From Marisediminitalea oceani (GTDB lineage Bacteria; Pseudomonadota; Gammaproteobacteria; Enterobacterales; Alteromonadaceae), in contig NZ_RCUA01000011.1 of NCBI RefSeq assembly GCF_003731635.1, forward strand, positions 1-62,241: a DNA stretch of 62,241 bases. Reading direction: 5' to 3'. Position 1 is the stretch's first letter, and the number at the start of each line of letters is the position of its first letter. The notes under the pieces were generated by a model, which was not told where the DNA came from, made no database searches, and saw only the letters and a program-made list of their open reading frames with translations. Positions 1 to 8,879 of the stretch are shown here, piece after piece. The position numbers and the translations under genes are program-made.

Positions 1-60
1 CTAGCCAGAAAGCCTGACAGTCTTGCTGAGTGGGCAAACTTCTATGCGGATTGGTATTAA
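1..60 (+). CDS. C-terminal end of an unidentified protein (truncated by window edge)
   Basis: Frame 1 is open from the window start to a TAA at 58-60 and encodes 19 residues ending in WANFYADWY. The aromatic, acidic tail looks like a real protein end, and the next gene begins close to its stop. The family cannot be recognised from so short a piece. It could be a chance open frame. Confidence 0.35.
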   Translation, partial: LARKPDSLAEWANFYADWY

Positions 61-359
61 AACTTAAGGGCTATTCCGAGCCGCTGGAATATGTTGATGA
101 AGTGTTAGAGCTGCCCAAGGAGGAAGAAAAGCCACTGGGGCCTGTGGAAGAGTTTGTTTCTGTGCTGGTTGCTATTTTCTTTTCATGGTTTGCATTTACT
201 GCAATACAGTCCGGCTCTATCAGTGGCCGAAGAGGCAGAGAGTACACTTATGAGTCCTCGCCAACCCTGTTTATATTCATACTGTCTGTCAATATTTTAC
301 TTATAGTCATGCCACTGTACGCTGTAATCAAGTCCAGGTGGTTTTCGCCTGAGCATTAA
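30..359 (+). CDS. Small hypothetical membrane protein
   Basis: A 109-residue protein with an acidic, Glu/Pro-rich N-terminal third and two hydrophobic segments (about residues 43-63 and 79-100) that look like transmembrane helices, ending in a short basic tail. I do not recognise the family. The GTG at 30 overlaps the preceding reading frame by 31 bases; an in-frame TTG at 51 is an alternative start, and neither has a clear ribosome binding site. It converges on the glucosylglycerate operon, with a shared hairpin terminator between them. Confidence 0.5.
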   Translation: MGKLLCGLVLKLKGYSEPLEYVDEVLELPKEEEKPLGPVEEFVSVLVAIFFSWFAFTAIQSGSISGRRGREYTYESSPTLFIFILSVNILLIVMPLYAVIKSRWFSPEH

Positions 360-381
360 AAAGGCTCCCTGAGGAGCCTTT
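360..381. terminator. Bidirectional Rho-independent terminator
   Basis: A perfect 9-bp stem (AAAGGCTCC / GGAGCCTTT) with loop CTGA lies between two convergent genes. The A-rich and T-rich flanks let it act on both strands, ending the small membrane protein gene and the glucosylglycerate operon. Confidence 0.8.
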
Positions 382-387
382 GTTTAT

Positions 388-2166
388 TTATTGGCTTTTA
401 CGGTATTCTTCGTAATCCATGTTGCTGAGCCAAACCGTTTGGTATGGCTTTAATTGCACAAAGCCCAGTACATCTTCTATCTGGTCGCGGGTGATCAAAT
501 CAATCCAGTTGTCGGTGCCAATCAGATTCAGATCGGATAACAAAATAGATTGTTCTTCATCAGTCACGTTAGAAATACAGAAAATGCTCTGCCTGCGATT
601 CAGGCTCTGACGCCAGTAACCAAACAGAGAAGGGCCCAGCTGTAAGGTAAACTGCGTAGCGTTAGGGTGGAAAGCTTCCTGCGCCTTACGGATGCGGATC
701 AACTGCGACAACCGTGTTAGCACCTTATGATGTTGCGAATAAGGTGAGTCGAGCTGTGATTCCAGTTCAGAGTAATCCCAGCGTTTGCGGTTAATCGAAC
801 GGTTCTGGCCGGTATTGGCCACTTTATCGTAGTCGTTGGAAGTACCCAGTAAGCTGTGAATATAAAGCCCTGGAATACCTTCCATACCAAGCATCATTGC
901 GTGAGCACACAGGAAACGGTCGACCTGGAATTTATCCGGACCTTTTACCGTGCCTTGCATGGCATCAAACAGCGTAATGTTGATTTCGTAAGGCTTTTGC
1001 TGGCCATGCTCACTGGAACGCCACGAAATGCGGCCGCCAAAGTTTTGCATCGACTGCACCAGCGTACCAATTTCCTCGTCACTCAGCAGGCCTTCTGCCG
1101 GGCGTAACCCAATGCCGTCGTGGGAGGCAATAAAGTTAAAGTAGGTGGTGCCGTTCTGCGCTGGTGGCATACTCATCATCCAGCTCTTAAGGTAAGTACA
1201 GTCACCGGTGACCATGGTATTCACCAACAGCGGCGGCAGCGAGAAGTTATAAATCGCGTGGGCTTCGTTAGCGTTACCAAAATAGGTCAGGTTCTCGCGA
1301 TTGGGAATGTTGGTCTCAGTAATAATAATGATACTGGGATCCACATGCTCAATCAGCGTTCTCATCAGGCGAATTACTTCATGAGTTTGCGGCAGGTTAA
1401 TACATTTAGTGCCAATGATTTTCCATAAAAAGGCCACCGCATCCAGGCGGAATAACTTGGCGCCGTTATCAATGTAATGCTTGATGATTTGAATAAAGGT
1501 GATCAGTACCTTGGGATTTCTAAAGTCAAAATCCACCTGGTCGTGGCTGAATGTACACCATACGTGCTGGGTGCCGTTTGCCGTTTCTGTTTCACGCAGT
1601 AACGGGCTGGTTCGCGGGCGGGTCACATCGGTTAAATCTGCCGTGGGATCGGCAGTTAAAAAGAAGTCGCTGCCCGGGCCTTCGCCTTTGATAAAGTTGT
1701 CAAACCACATACTGCGCGAGGAGCAGTGGTTAATTACCAAATCAAACATCAGGCCGTATTCCGCCGCAATGCGGTGTACGTCTGACCAGGTACCCAGTGA
1801 TTCGTTTACACTTGAATAGTTTATTACCGAAAAGCCGTCATCAGAGCTAAACGGGAAGAAGGGCAGGATATGGACTTTGTTAACGGTGTTTTTGCAATAG
1901 GTATGTAAAAACCTGAACAGCGTAAACAAGGGTGACTCGTGCTCGTTGATCACGCTGTCACCGTAGGTGATCATCACGATATCCTGCTCATCCCAGTAAT
2001 TTCTGTGCGGCTCGGGGATCACTATGTCATCTTCCTGGTTCAGGCCGATCGTGTTCATCAGCTCTGTGGCCAGTTCGCCAATCGGCGTGCTGGTTACCAC
2101 ATCTGCATAGATAAACTGAAGATGATGACTAATTTTTTCGTGTAAGTAATCCCAGCGTTTTGTCAT
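388..2166 (-). CDS. GH13 (subfamily 18) sucrose-phosphorylase-like enzyme, probable glucosylglycerate phosphorylase
   Basis: A 592-residue glycoside hydrolase family 13 protein. Visible motifs are the region I NH (DLVINH, 142-147), the nucleophile in FRLDA (D242), the acid/base in ITETN (E284) and the SHD transition-state Asp (D350). This is the sucrose phosphorylase pattern, and such enzymes use phosphate to release alpha-glucose-1-phosphate. Substrate assignment is an inference from context: the gene ends an operon with glucosyl-3-phosphoglycerate synthase, a matching phosphatase and glycerate kinase, so 2-O-alpha-glucosylglycerate is the expected substrate, as for characterised GH13_18 glucosylglycerate phosphorylases. 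It starts 3 bases after the synthase stop with an AAAGGA ribosome binding site. Sucrose or glucosylglycerol phosphorylase are the alternatives. Confidence 0.85.
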   Translation of the reverse strand: MTKRWDYLHEKISHHLQFIYADVVTSTPIGELATELMNTIGLNQEDDIVIPEPHRNYWDEQDIVMITYGDSVINEHESPLFTLFRFLHTYCKNTVNKVHILPFFPFSSDDGFSVINYSSVNESLGTWSDVHRIAAEYGLMFDLVINHCSSRSMWFDNFIKGEGPGSDFFLTADPTADLTDVTRPRTSPLLRETETANGTQHVWCTFSHDQVDFDFRNPKVLITFIQIIKHYIDNGAKLFRLDAVAFLWKIIGTKCINLPQTHEVIRLMRTLIEHVDPSIIIITETNIPNRENLTYFGNANEAHAIYNFSLPPLLVNTMVTGDCTYLKSWMMSMPPAQNGTTYFNFIASHDGIGLRPAEGLLSDEEIGTLVQSMQNFGGRISWRSSEHGQQKPYEINITLFDAMQGTVKGPDKFQVDRFLCAHAMMLGMEGIPGLYIHSLLGTSNDYDKVANTGQNRSINRKRWDYSELESQLDSPYSQHHKVLTRLSQLIRIRKAQEAFHPNATQFTLQLGPSLFGYWRQSLNRRQSIFCISNVTDEEQSILLSDLNLIGTDNWIDLITRDQIEDVLGFVQLKPYQTVWLSNMDYEEYRKSQ

Positions 2167-2169
2167 TGA

Positions 2170-3393
2170 TTATCCTTTAAATTCTTCTGTGTCAGCTTCA
2201 ACCGCTTCGAGCAGGCGATCAAGAATGTCGGGTACCGCACTGGTTACTCGGTTCCAGCTTGGAATAAATGGCGTTTCCATTGGATTTTCCAGGAAATGCT
2301 GACCGGCTTTCATAATGTTACTGGCAAACATTTCCACCGCTTTTTCTTCGCTGTGAATGTCCAGTGACAGGCCGTTCATTACCGCATCGTTGTGATAGGT
2401 CTCAATAAAGTCCAGTGCGATACGGTAGTAAGTGGCTTTAATCGAGCGGAACATTTCATTACTGAATGATTGCCCCTGGGTTGCTAACTTACGGAACAGG
2501 GCTTTGGTAATGTCGATAGACATTTTAGATAAACCGCCTTGTTCGTTATTCAGCGACAGATCCTGGTGTTTATGGTCGTAGGTCTCGGCGATATCCGCCT
2601 GACATAAACGGTTGTGCGAATAGTTACGGTGCATTTCCGACAGTACGCCAATTTCCAGACCCCAGTCACTCGGGATGCGGATATCGTTAAGTACGTCGCG
2701 ACGGAAAGAGAACTCACCGGCTAACGGGTAGCGGAAGCTGTCCATAAATTCGATGTATTCGTTGTCACCCAGCGTGCGCTTGAGTGCGCGCAGCAGTGGT
2801 GTAACCAGTAAGCGTGATACGCGGCCGTTGATCTTACCGTCGGCGACGCGGGCGTAATAGCCCTTACAGAACTCATAGTTAAATTGCGGGTTGGCTACCG
2901 GGTAAATCAGACGAGCCAGTAAGTCACGGTTATAGGTAATAATATCGCAATCGTGTAAGGCCACGGATTCGGCTTTGTTTGAGGCCAGAATATAGCCCAT
3001 GCAATACCACACATTGCGGCCTTTACCCAGTTCCTTTGGTGCTAGATCAAGAGCCTGAAGCTCTTCATCAATGGCTTTTAATCGTGGGCCATCATTCCAT
3101 AAAATACGGTGGTGTTGCGGCAGGCGGCTGAAAAAGCCCTGGGCATGGCGGTACTGGTCCAGGTTGGCCCGGTCCAGTCCTATAACAATTTCAGACAGGT
3201 AAGGTACATTCGTTAGTTCGTCAACGATGTGGCCTAATGCCGGTCCTTCAAGCTCTGAAAACAAGGATGGCAGGATAAGTGCCATCGGACGTTTCTGAGA
3301 AAAGCGTAACAGCTCAGCTTCGAGTGCTTCAGTCGAGCGGCTGGCGAGATTGTGTAGCGTTGTCACGACACCATTTTGGTAAAAATCGGCCAT
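2170..3393 (-). CDS. gpgS: Glucosyl-3-phosphoglycerate synthase (GT81 family)
   Basis: A 407-residue GT-A fold glycosyltransferase resembling GpgS and mannosyl-3-phosphoglycerate synthases. It would transfer glucose from an NDP-glucose donor to 3-phosphoglycerate. The HDCD at residues 147-150 sits where the metal- and nucleotide-binding acidic motif is expected, followed by a long C-terminal helical region. It starts at an ATG with a textbook AGGAGG that overlaps the stop of the phosphatase gene, 8 bases apart. The glucosyl rather than mannosyl assignment is inferred from the downstream GH13 glucoside phosphorylase; the sequence alone does not fix the sugar. Confidence 0.85.
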   Translation of the reverse strand: MADFYQNGVVTTLHNLASRSTEALEAELLRFSQKRPMALILPSLFSELEGPALGHIVDELTNVPYLSEIVIGLDRANLDQYRHAQGFFSRLPQHHRILWNDGPRLKAIDEELQALDLAPKELGKGRNVWYCMGYILASNKAESVALHDCDIITYNRDLLARLIYPVANPQFNYEFCKGYYARVADGKINGRVSRLLVTPLLRALKRTLGDNEYIEFMDSFRYPLAGEFSFRRDVLNDIRIPSDWGLEIGVLSEMHRNYSHNRLCQADIAETYDHKHQDLSLNNEQGGLSKMSIDITKALFRKLATQGQSFSNEMFRSIKATYYRIALDFIETYHNDAVMNGLSLDIHSEEKAVEMFASNIMKAGQHFLENPMETPFIPSWNRVTSAVPDILDRLLEAVEADTEEFKG

Positions 3394-3401
3394 GTGTCCT
3401 C

Positions 3402-4226
3402 CTAATCTTTCAATGAAAGCAATTGTGTAAGCGTTTCTGTCCAGCCCTCAGGGCCAAGTTTTGTGCTGGTATATACGTTATCTTTTTTATCCAGTGGGGG
3501 AGGCTCATGCGTGGGTGACGCTATGCGCACGGCAATATCGGCAGCTTCCATCATGGCGATGTCATTTTTGCCATCACCTAATGCAATAGACGTTGCAGTA
3601 ACCGCCGATTGACGCCGATACTCCTCCATAAACCAGCTTAGTGCCTTACCTTTAGTACAGTCTCCGGAAATATGGATGAAACGCCCGCCTTCCAGCGGTG
3701 TCGCGCCACGTTCTCTGACTGACTCGATAAATTCGGCTTTGCGAATATCACTACCAAGCCACATTACCGGTTCGCCAAATTGGCGTTTGGCTGCTAAGCG
3801 GGCTTCATCCTCGCTCAAACCGGTGGCAGCCATTAAATCTTCGGTGCTCATTTCGCTGAAGTGAGTAAATTCACCGGCGAAATCAGCTTTAACAATTTCA
3901 AGTAATTTTAACCAGTAGCCCTTTGACGAAATAAAGGACTTACACCAAAAACCGTCCTGCCAGATAGTACCGGCCGGTTTTTGTTTAAAAAAGCCGTGTG
4001 GAATATAAGCCGCTGCGCCGTTCTCCACCACAAACGGGCCGTTCAAACCGATCTTTTCCCGTAGCTCGGTCATCTCTGCAAAGGTTTTACTGGTATTGGG
4101 TATCACCGGTATCCCGCGCTCCGCCAGTGCATCCAGCGTGGGCTGGGCGGCGGCAAAACTATAGGTATGATGATCCAGCAACGTGCCGTCCATGTCAGTA
4201 AAGATCACAGTACTTGATTGATCCAT
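3402..4226 (-). CDS. HAD-family glucosyl/mannosyl-3-phosphoglycerate phosphatase
   Basis: A 274-residue HAD phosphatase of the mannosyl-3-phosphoglycerate phosphatase (YedP-like, Cof-type cap) group. Motif I is DMDGT (D11 nucleophile, D13 acid), a Ser/Thr motif follows in NTSK, and motif IV is GDGKND near residue 218. It should dephosphorylate the synthase product to glucosylglycerate and release phosphate. Its start overlaps the glycerate kinase stop by one base (TAATG), a sign of translational coupling. Which sugar it prefers cannot be read from sequence. Confidence 0.85.
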   Translation of the reverse strand: MDQSSTVIFTDMDGTLLDHHTYSFAAAQPTLDALAERGIPVIPNTSKTFAEMTELREKIGLNGPFVVENGAAAYIPHGFFKQKPAGTIWQDGFWCKSFISSKGYWLKLLEIVKADFAGEFTHFSEMSTEDLMAATGLSEDEARLAAKRQFGEPVMWLGSDIRKAEFIESVRERGATPLEGGRFIHISGDCTKGKALSWFMEEYRRQSAVTATSIALGDGKNDIAMMEAADIAVRIASPTHEPPPLDKKDNVYTSTKLGPEGWTETLTQLLSLKD

Positions 4227-5104
4227 TAAACAGCCTTTTCTACATGAGTGATTTGACGGGTTTCGTCCAGATGGTAAACGTAATTACACTGCTGCGGCAA
4301 TGTTTCCAGACTCTGCTCTGTTAAGCGTTGATAATGCTGTATAAACCGTTCGATTTCCAGGTCGGTCATAATGCCACTGTGCGCTTCAGATGAACCCAGT
4401 TTAGCAGCGAGTTTGTGTTCCTGCTCTTTTCGCCAGCTATATACCTGATCAAAAGAGGGCGCTTTGAGCATTACCCAGAAAGACATTTGTTCAAACAGGG
4501 CCTGGTATGAATCTGCCAGTTGCTTATTAACGTAGTTGCGCCAGGTGCCTAATGGATCTTCATCACGCTCCAGTGCGTTAACCGGTTCAGCCAGCTGGGC
4601 TTTGGTTTGTGGTTTTACGCCCCAACACCAGCCTTCTACCAAAACAATGTCTGGCGGCGAATGAATAACCGGCCAGTCAACTACCGGAAAAGGGTTGTCG
4701 ATGGCTTTATTAAAGCGTGGAATCGAGACAGTGCCATAGCCTCGTAAGCGGTCGAAGGTAGTCTGGGCCAGTGACACATCGTGGGTGCCGGGTACGCCCC
4801 GGGTAGCCAGTAACGGGTGAACTTTTATAGCCAGCGCGTTGCGACTCGATTTATCCAGATAAAAATCATCGAGCGATAACGACACAACATTGAGCTTTTT
4901 AAACTCGCTCAGGTAAAACACTAAAAAGTCACACAGCGTAGATTTTCCCGAGCCCTGGCAACCATTCACACCAACGAAAAATGGCTTTTTTGCACTATTT
5001 TGGTGCCCATGGATTTCATCTGCTAATGGGATGAACCATTTTTGTGCAATGTCGCGGTAGCTCTCTGGAAGTTGATGCGCCGCAAGAAATGTAGAAATGT
5101 CCAT
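4226..5104 (-). CDS. D-glycerate 3-kinase (P-loop, GLYK/YggC-like)
   Basis: A 292-residue P-loop kinase related to plant glycerate 3-kinase and E. coli YggC. Walker A is GCQGSGKS at residues 48-55; a SLSLDDFY segment near residue 96 and an LVEGWCWG segment near residue 153 are typical of the family. It would convert D-glycerate and ATP to 3-phosphoglycerate, which is exactly the acceptor of the downstream synthase, and D-glycerate is the product of the downstream phosphorylase. First gene of the operon, with AAGG upstream of its ATG. Kinase of another small substrate is possible, but the context argues for glycerate. Confidence 0.83.
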   Translation of the reverse strand: MDISTFLAAHQLPESYRDIAQKWFIPLADEIHGHQNSAKKPFFVGVNGCQGSGKSTLCDFLVFYLSEFKKLNVVSLSLDDFYLDKSSRNALAIKVHPLLATRGVPGTHDVSLAQTTFDRLRGYGTVSIPRFNKAIDNPFPVVDWPVIHSPPDIVLVEGWCWGVKPQTKAQLAEPVNALERDEDPLGTWRNYVNKQLADSYQALFEQMSFWVMLKAPSFDQVYSWRKEQEHKLAAKLGSSEAHSGIMTDLEIERFIQHYQRLTEQSLETLPQQCNYVYHLDETRQITHVEKAV

Positions 5105-5141
5105 AAAGCTGCCTTAGTTATTGATGATTCGCACAGCATAC

Positions 5142-5158
5142 TTGTAATTTTGTTACAA
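5142..5158. promoter_or_regulatory. Operator-like inverted repeat upstream of the glucosylglycerate operon
   Basis: TTGTAA and TTACAA are perfect inverted 6-bp arms separated by TTTTG, 38 bases upstream of the glycerate kinase start in the only non-coding gap before the operon (5105-5262). The symmetry and position fit a repressor site. The cognate protein is unknown and no regulator gene is adjacent. Confidence 0.35.
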
Positions 5159-5262
5159 CATTTGTGCCAATTCAGTCGATAATTACTGCTTAACGATCCC
5201 TTTTGGTTATGATTGCACAAAAAGCGATCGAATACAGGTGTCAGCATGCTTTAAGAAGCGGT

Positions 5263-6240
5263 TTATCCCTTATTCGCTATAATCACTGCCCGTTTGGGGG
5301 CGGGGTAACCCTCAATCGTTTTAGAAGGGTCATCCGGGTCAAGAAAATCCACCAGCGAATGGTTGGTCATCCAACTGGTAGCGCGCTGCTCTTCAGTGCT
5401 GGTGACGCACTCATCCACAACCTGGCAGTCAGTAAAGCCAAGCCGCTGCAGCCACACTAACAGTGCTTTCGAGCTGGGCAGGAACCAGACATTGCGCATT
5501 TGCGCGTAACGCTCGCCCGCCATTAATACGGTTTGTTCGTCACCATCAACCACCAGGGTTTCCAGCACTAGCTGGCCGCCTTTGCGTAATTGTGACTTAA
5601 GCTGCTGTAAAAATTCCATGGGGTCGCGGCGATGATAAAGTACGCCCATCGAAAAGACCGTATCGAATGCGCCCACCGGCTGCATCTGTTCAATACCCAG
5701 GGGTAAAAAGTGCACTGGAGCCTGGCCGATAAAATGCTTTATTGCTAAGAACTGAATCAGGAATAACTGGGTAGGGTCGATACCGTAAACGCCTGCGGCG
5801 CCTTCGCCATACATGCGCCACAGGTGGTAGCCACTGCCGCAGCCTACATCCAGTACCTGTCTGCCGCCCAGTGGTGCCAGATGCGGTAACACCCGATCCC
5901 ACTTCCAGTCGGAGCGCCATTCCGTATCAATGTGGATGCCGTGAACATGATAAGGCCCTTTACGCCATGGCATAAACTGGCGCAGTAACCCTTCAATCTG
6001 CTTTTGGGTGTAGGTATCGATGTCTGCTTCAGAACCTATGGTGACAGACTCTTTAAAGTCGAGTGTACTACTTTCAGTGGCTGGTAATTTGGCAACCAGC
6101 TTTTGCCATTTTTTAAACTCACCATGTAGCGCTGTACTGTGCCACTCATCCATTTGCCGGGGCAGGGTATTGAGCCAGTGTGACAAAGGTCCGTTTAGCA
6201 GATCTTTATAACAGCTGTGAAAGAGTTCAGATGCAGACAT
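5263..6240 (-). CDS. cmoB: tRNA U34 carboxymethyltransferase CmoB
   Basis: A 325-residue class I SAM-fold protein matching CmoB. It transfers the carboxymethyl group from carboxy-S-adenosylmethionine to 5-hydroxyuridine at the wobble position, giving cmo5U. The nucleotide-binding glycine loop DVGCGSGYH lies near residue 132, after a CmoB-type N-terminal extension with [16 protein letters not shown]. It lies 16 bases downstream of cmoA, which makes its cofactor. No strong ribosome binding site precedes the ATG, so coupling to cmoA is likely. Confidence 0.95.
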   Translation of the reverse strand: MSASELFHSCYKDLLNGPLSHWLNTLPRQMDEWHSTALHGEFKKWQKLVAKLPATESSTLDFKESVTIGSEADIDTYTQKQIEGLLRQFMPWRKGPYHVHGIHIDTEWRSDWKWDRVLPHLAPLGGRQVLDVGCGSGYHLWRMYGEGAAGVYGIDPTQLFLIQFLAIKHFIGQAPVHFLPLGIEQMQPVGAFDTVFSMGVLYHRRDPMEFLQQLKSQLRKGGQLVLETLVVDGDEQTVLMAGERYAQMRNVWFLPSSKALLVWLQRLGFTDCQVVDECVTSTEEQRATSWMTNHSLVDFLDPDDPSKTIEGYPAPKRAVIIANKG

Positions 6241-6256
6241 AGATAGTTAACCCGGG

Positions 6257-6985
6257 TTATTTAATTGCCACCAGTGACATAAAGTTAAAACAGCGATACC
6301 ACATTACCACATCAGCAAAGCCCGCTTCTTTGAGCCGTGCCTGATGGATATCAAAGGTGTCGATAAGCATTACATTTTCCAGCGCCGCCCGCTTCTGGCT
6401 GATCTCAAGCTCGCTGTAACCGTTCTGGCGTTTAAACTGCAGGTGCAAATCATTGATCACTTCGTTGCCCCGGTCATCATCGTGGCGAATTTTCTCAGAA
6501 ATAACAAAAATACCGCCCGGTAGCAGGCCGTCGTAGATTTGCTTAATAATAGCAGCGCGTTCCGGTGGGGGAATAAACTGCAGGGTAAAATTCATCACCG
6601 CCATAGACGCATTTTTAATGTCTTCTGATTGCGCAAATCCCTGCTTTACGGTGATTGGGTTGGGCAACTGAAAGGCCTCAACTTTGCGCTGACAACGCTC
6701 AACCATGGCCGCTGAGCTGTCGACGGCAATAATATTGCAGTGGTCTTCAGGGCAATGGCGTGACACCGAAAATGACGCTGCACCTAAAGAGCAGCCCAGA
6801 TCATACACGTTGGTATTGGCTTTTACGTGGCTGGCTGCCAGCTGACCTATGGTTTCGATAATGGTTTGGTAACCGGGAATAGAGCGGCTAATCATGTCGG
6901 GAAATACATCCGCAACGGCATCATCAAACTGGAAATCGCTGACCTGTTTTAAAGGCGAAGCAAACAGATTGTCTTTATTCGACAC
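6257..6985 (-). CDS. cmoA: Carboxy-S-adenosyl-L-methionine synthase CmoA
   Basis: A 242-residue SAM-binding protein with VYDLGCSLGA as glycine loop. CmoA converts SAM and prephenate to carboxy-SAM, the donor used by CmoB. The start is a GTG (6983-6985) with AAAGAAGA upstream; the N-terminus, SNKDNLFASPLKQVSDFQFDD without a gap, agrees with CmoA proteins. First gene of the cmoAB operon, divergent from the response regulator gene. Confidence 0.95.
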   Translation of the reverse strand: MSNKDNLFASPLKQVSDFQFDDAVADVFPDMISRSIPGYQTIIETIGQLAASHVKANTNVYDLGCSLGAASFSVSRHCPEDHCNIIAVDSSAAMVERCQRKVEAFQLPNPITVKQGFAQSEDIKNASMAVMNFTLQFIPPPERAAIIKQIYDGLLPGGIFVISEKIRHDDDRGNEVINDLHLQFKRQNGYSELEISQKRAALENVMLIDTFDIHQARLKEAGFADVVMWYRCFNFMSLVAIK

Positions 6986-7158
6986 GATAAATTCTTCTTT
7001 AGTAGCAGTTTGGGCGGCAATTTTACCCGGTGGCGGCAGAAAACCAAGCCTGTATATAAAAAAATTCGGTAATACGGCATTCTTTACTTCAATCGTTTAA
7101 TCTTTAGTATTAACCTATACTCATTGATAATAATGACAGCCACCGAGGCACCGATTTA

Positions 7159-7791
7159 ATGAAGTTTATAATTGCCGACGATCATCCGCTTTTCAGGGAA
7201 GCTTTATCAGGCGCGTTAACCCCGCTGTTTGAAGGACTGGAAGTTCTTGAAGCTGAATCGACGGATGCATTAATTGAACTTTTGGCTCGCAGCAAAGATG
7301 TTGACCTGCTGCTTCTGGATTTATCCATGCCGGGCGCCAACTGGTTTGAAACGCTCGCTACGGTAAAAGAACGTTATCCGGCGTTACCTATTGTGATGGT
7401 TTCGGCCAATGACGATATCGATGTTATTTCACAGGCAATCACTCTGGGCGCTAAAGGTTACATCACCAAAGCCACGCCAACTAAAACCATCGCTGAAGCC
7501 ATTGATATTGTCTTAAGCGGTGAACAGTGGCTGCCTGCTGATATTGCTGAAAAAATGACCTTCAATAGCGGCAATATGAACGACATGCTCGAGCGCTTTA
7601 AAGAACTTACTCCTAAGCAGGTATTAGTGCTGAAATACGTACGTGCAGGCATGATGAACAAGCAAATTGCCCACGAAATGAATGTCACCGAGGCAACGGT
7701 AAAAGCACACATCAGTGCGGCGCTTAAAAAATTGGATATCAATACCCGTACGCAAGCGGTGCTGTTGATGGACAAGCTTCAGATTAACTGA
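7159..7791 (+). CDS. LuxR/NarL-family response regulator
   Basis: A 210-residue two-domain protein. The receiver has the acidic pair D7-D8, phosphoacceptor D54 (LLLLDLSMPG) and the conserved Lys in GYITKA near residue 106; the C-terminal LuxR-type helix-turn-helix spans about 145-205 (LTPKQVLVLKYV, then NKQIAHEMNVTEATVKAH). It is a DNA-binding transcription factor controlled by phosphorylation. No histidine kinase is adjacent, so the signal and targets are unknown. Its stop is 6 bases before adenosine deaminase, so the two are probably co-transcribed. Confidence 0.9.
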   Translation: MKFIIADDHPLFREALSGALTPLFEGLEVLEAESTDALIELLARSKDVDLLLLDLSMPGANWFETLATVKERYPALPIVMVSANDDIDVISQAITLGAKGYITKATPTKTIAEAIDIVLSGEQWLPADIAEKMTFNSGNMNDMLERFKELTPKQVLVLKYVRAGMMNKQIAHEMNVTEATVKAHISAALKKLDINTRTQAVLLMDKLQIN

Positions 7792-7797
7792 TCCACT

Positions 7798-8799
7798 GTG
7801 ATAGACCCGCAGCTTCCTCTGGTGGATATCCACCGTCACCTCGACGGTAATATCCGCCCGGAAACAATATGGGATCTTGCCACCAGGCATAACATTGCAC
7901 TTCCTGCTAAAGATCTCGACGAACTTCGCCCGCTATGCCAAATCCAGGATAAAACTGCCGACTTACTGGCGTTTCTTTCACGGCTGGATTATGGCATTTC
8001 CGTACTAGCAGATACCGACGCCTGCTACCGTATTGCATACGAAAACATGCAGGATGCAAAGCGAGCCGGGCTCGACTACGTTGAGCTAAGATTTTCCCCT
8101 TTCTACATGGCGCAATCACATCAGTTAAACATAGCGGATGTGGTGGAAGCGACCATAGCCGGCTGTGCCGACGGCAGTCGCGATTTTGCGATTAAGCATA
8201 ATTTAATCGGTATCCTGAGCCGTACTTTTGGTACGGATGCCTGCACCCGGGAACTTAACGGTTTGCTGGCACGTAAAGACCATATCACGGCACTGGATTT
8301 AGCCGGCGATGAGCTGGGTTATCCGGCGCCATTGTTCACCGAACACTTCAAGCAAGCCCGGGATGCTGGTTGGCAGATTACAGTACATGCCGGCGAAGCC
8401 GATGGCCCGCAGAGTATCTGGAATGCCATTGAGCTACTGGGAGCCAGTCGGATAGGGCACTGTGTAGCCGCTAAAGACGATGACAGGCTGCTTGAGTATC
8501 TGGTAGAGCACAACATTGGTGTGGAAAGCTGCCCAACATCCAACTACCAGACCGCTACCGTGGTAGATACCGCCAATCACCCTATGAAAGGCTTTTTAGA
8601 AGCCGGCGTGGAAGTGACTCTCAACACCGATGATCCTGGCGTATCGGCTATTGATATTGGCGATGAATACCAGGTGGCCAGAGACGTTATTCAGTTAAGT
8701 GATGAGCAACTGCGGCAAATTCAGATCAATGGTGTTAACCAGTCGTTTATCTCCGCTACAGAAAAACAGCAATTATTCGAAATGGCTTTAAAGCGCTAA
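7798..8799 (+). CDS. add: Adenosine deaminase
   Basis: A 333-residue metal-dependent amidohydrolase that converts adenosine or deoxyadenosine to inosine or deoxyinosine. Zinc ligands H12 and H14 (DIHRHLDG), the HAGE segment near residue 200, GHC near 223 and TDDPG near 280 are all present. The start is a GTG directly after the response regulator stop, with only a weak ribosome binding site; the N-terminus (IDPQLPLVDIHRH) fits the family. Adenine deaminase is less likely given the HAGE and GHC context. Confidence 0.93.
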   Translation: MIDPQLPLVDIHRHLDGNIRPETIWDLATRHNIALPAKDLDELRPLCQIQDKTADLLAFLSRLDYGISVLADTDACYRIAYENMQDAKRAGLDYVELRFSPFYMAQSHQLNIADVVEATIAGCADGSRDFAIKHNLIGILSRTFGTDACTRELNGLLARKDHITALDLAGDELGYPAPLFTEHFKQARDAGWQITVHAGEADGPQSIWNAIELLGASRIGHCVAAKDDDRLLEYLVEHNIGVESCPTSNYQTATVVDTANHPMKGFLEAGVEVTLNTDDPGVSAIDIGDEYQVARDVIQLSDEQLRQIQINGVNQSFISATEKQQLFEMALKR

Positions 8800-8833
8800 G
8801 CTTTGGAGCCTATTTTTAGTGCAGATAGAATCG

Positions 8834-8860
8834 AAAAAGGCACCATCTGGTGCCTTTTTT
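8834..8860. terminator. Bidirectional terminator between add and fadE
   Basis: An 11-bp perfect stem, AAAAAGGCACC / GGTGCCTTTTT, with loop ATCT and a T-run. It lies between convergent genes and can serve both. Confidence 0.88.
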
Positions 8861-8879
8861 AGTAACGGGCAATGCCGGG

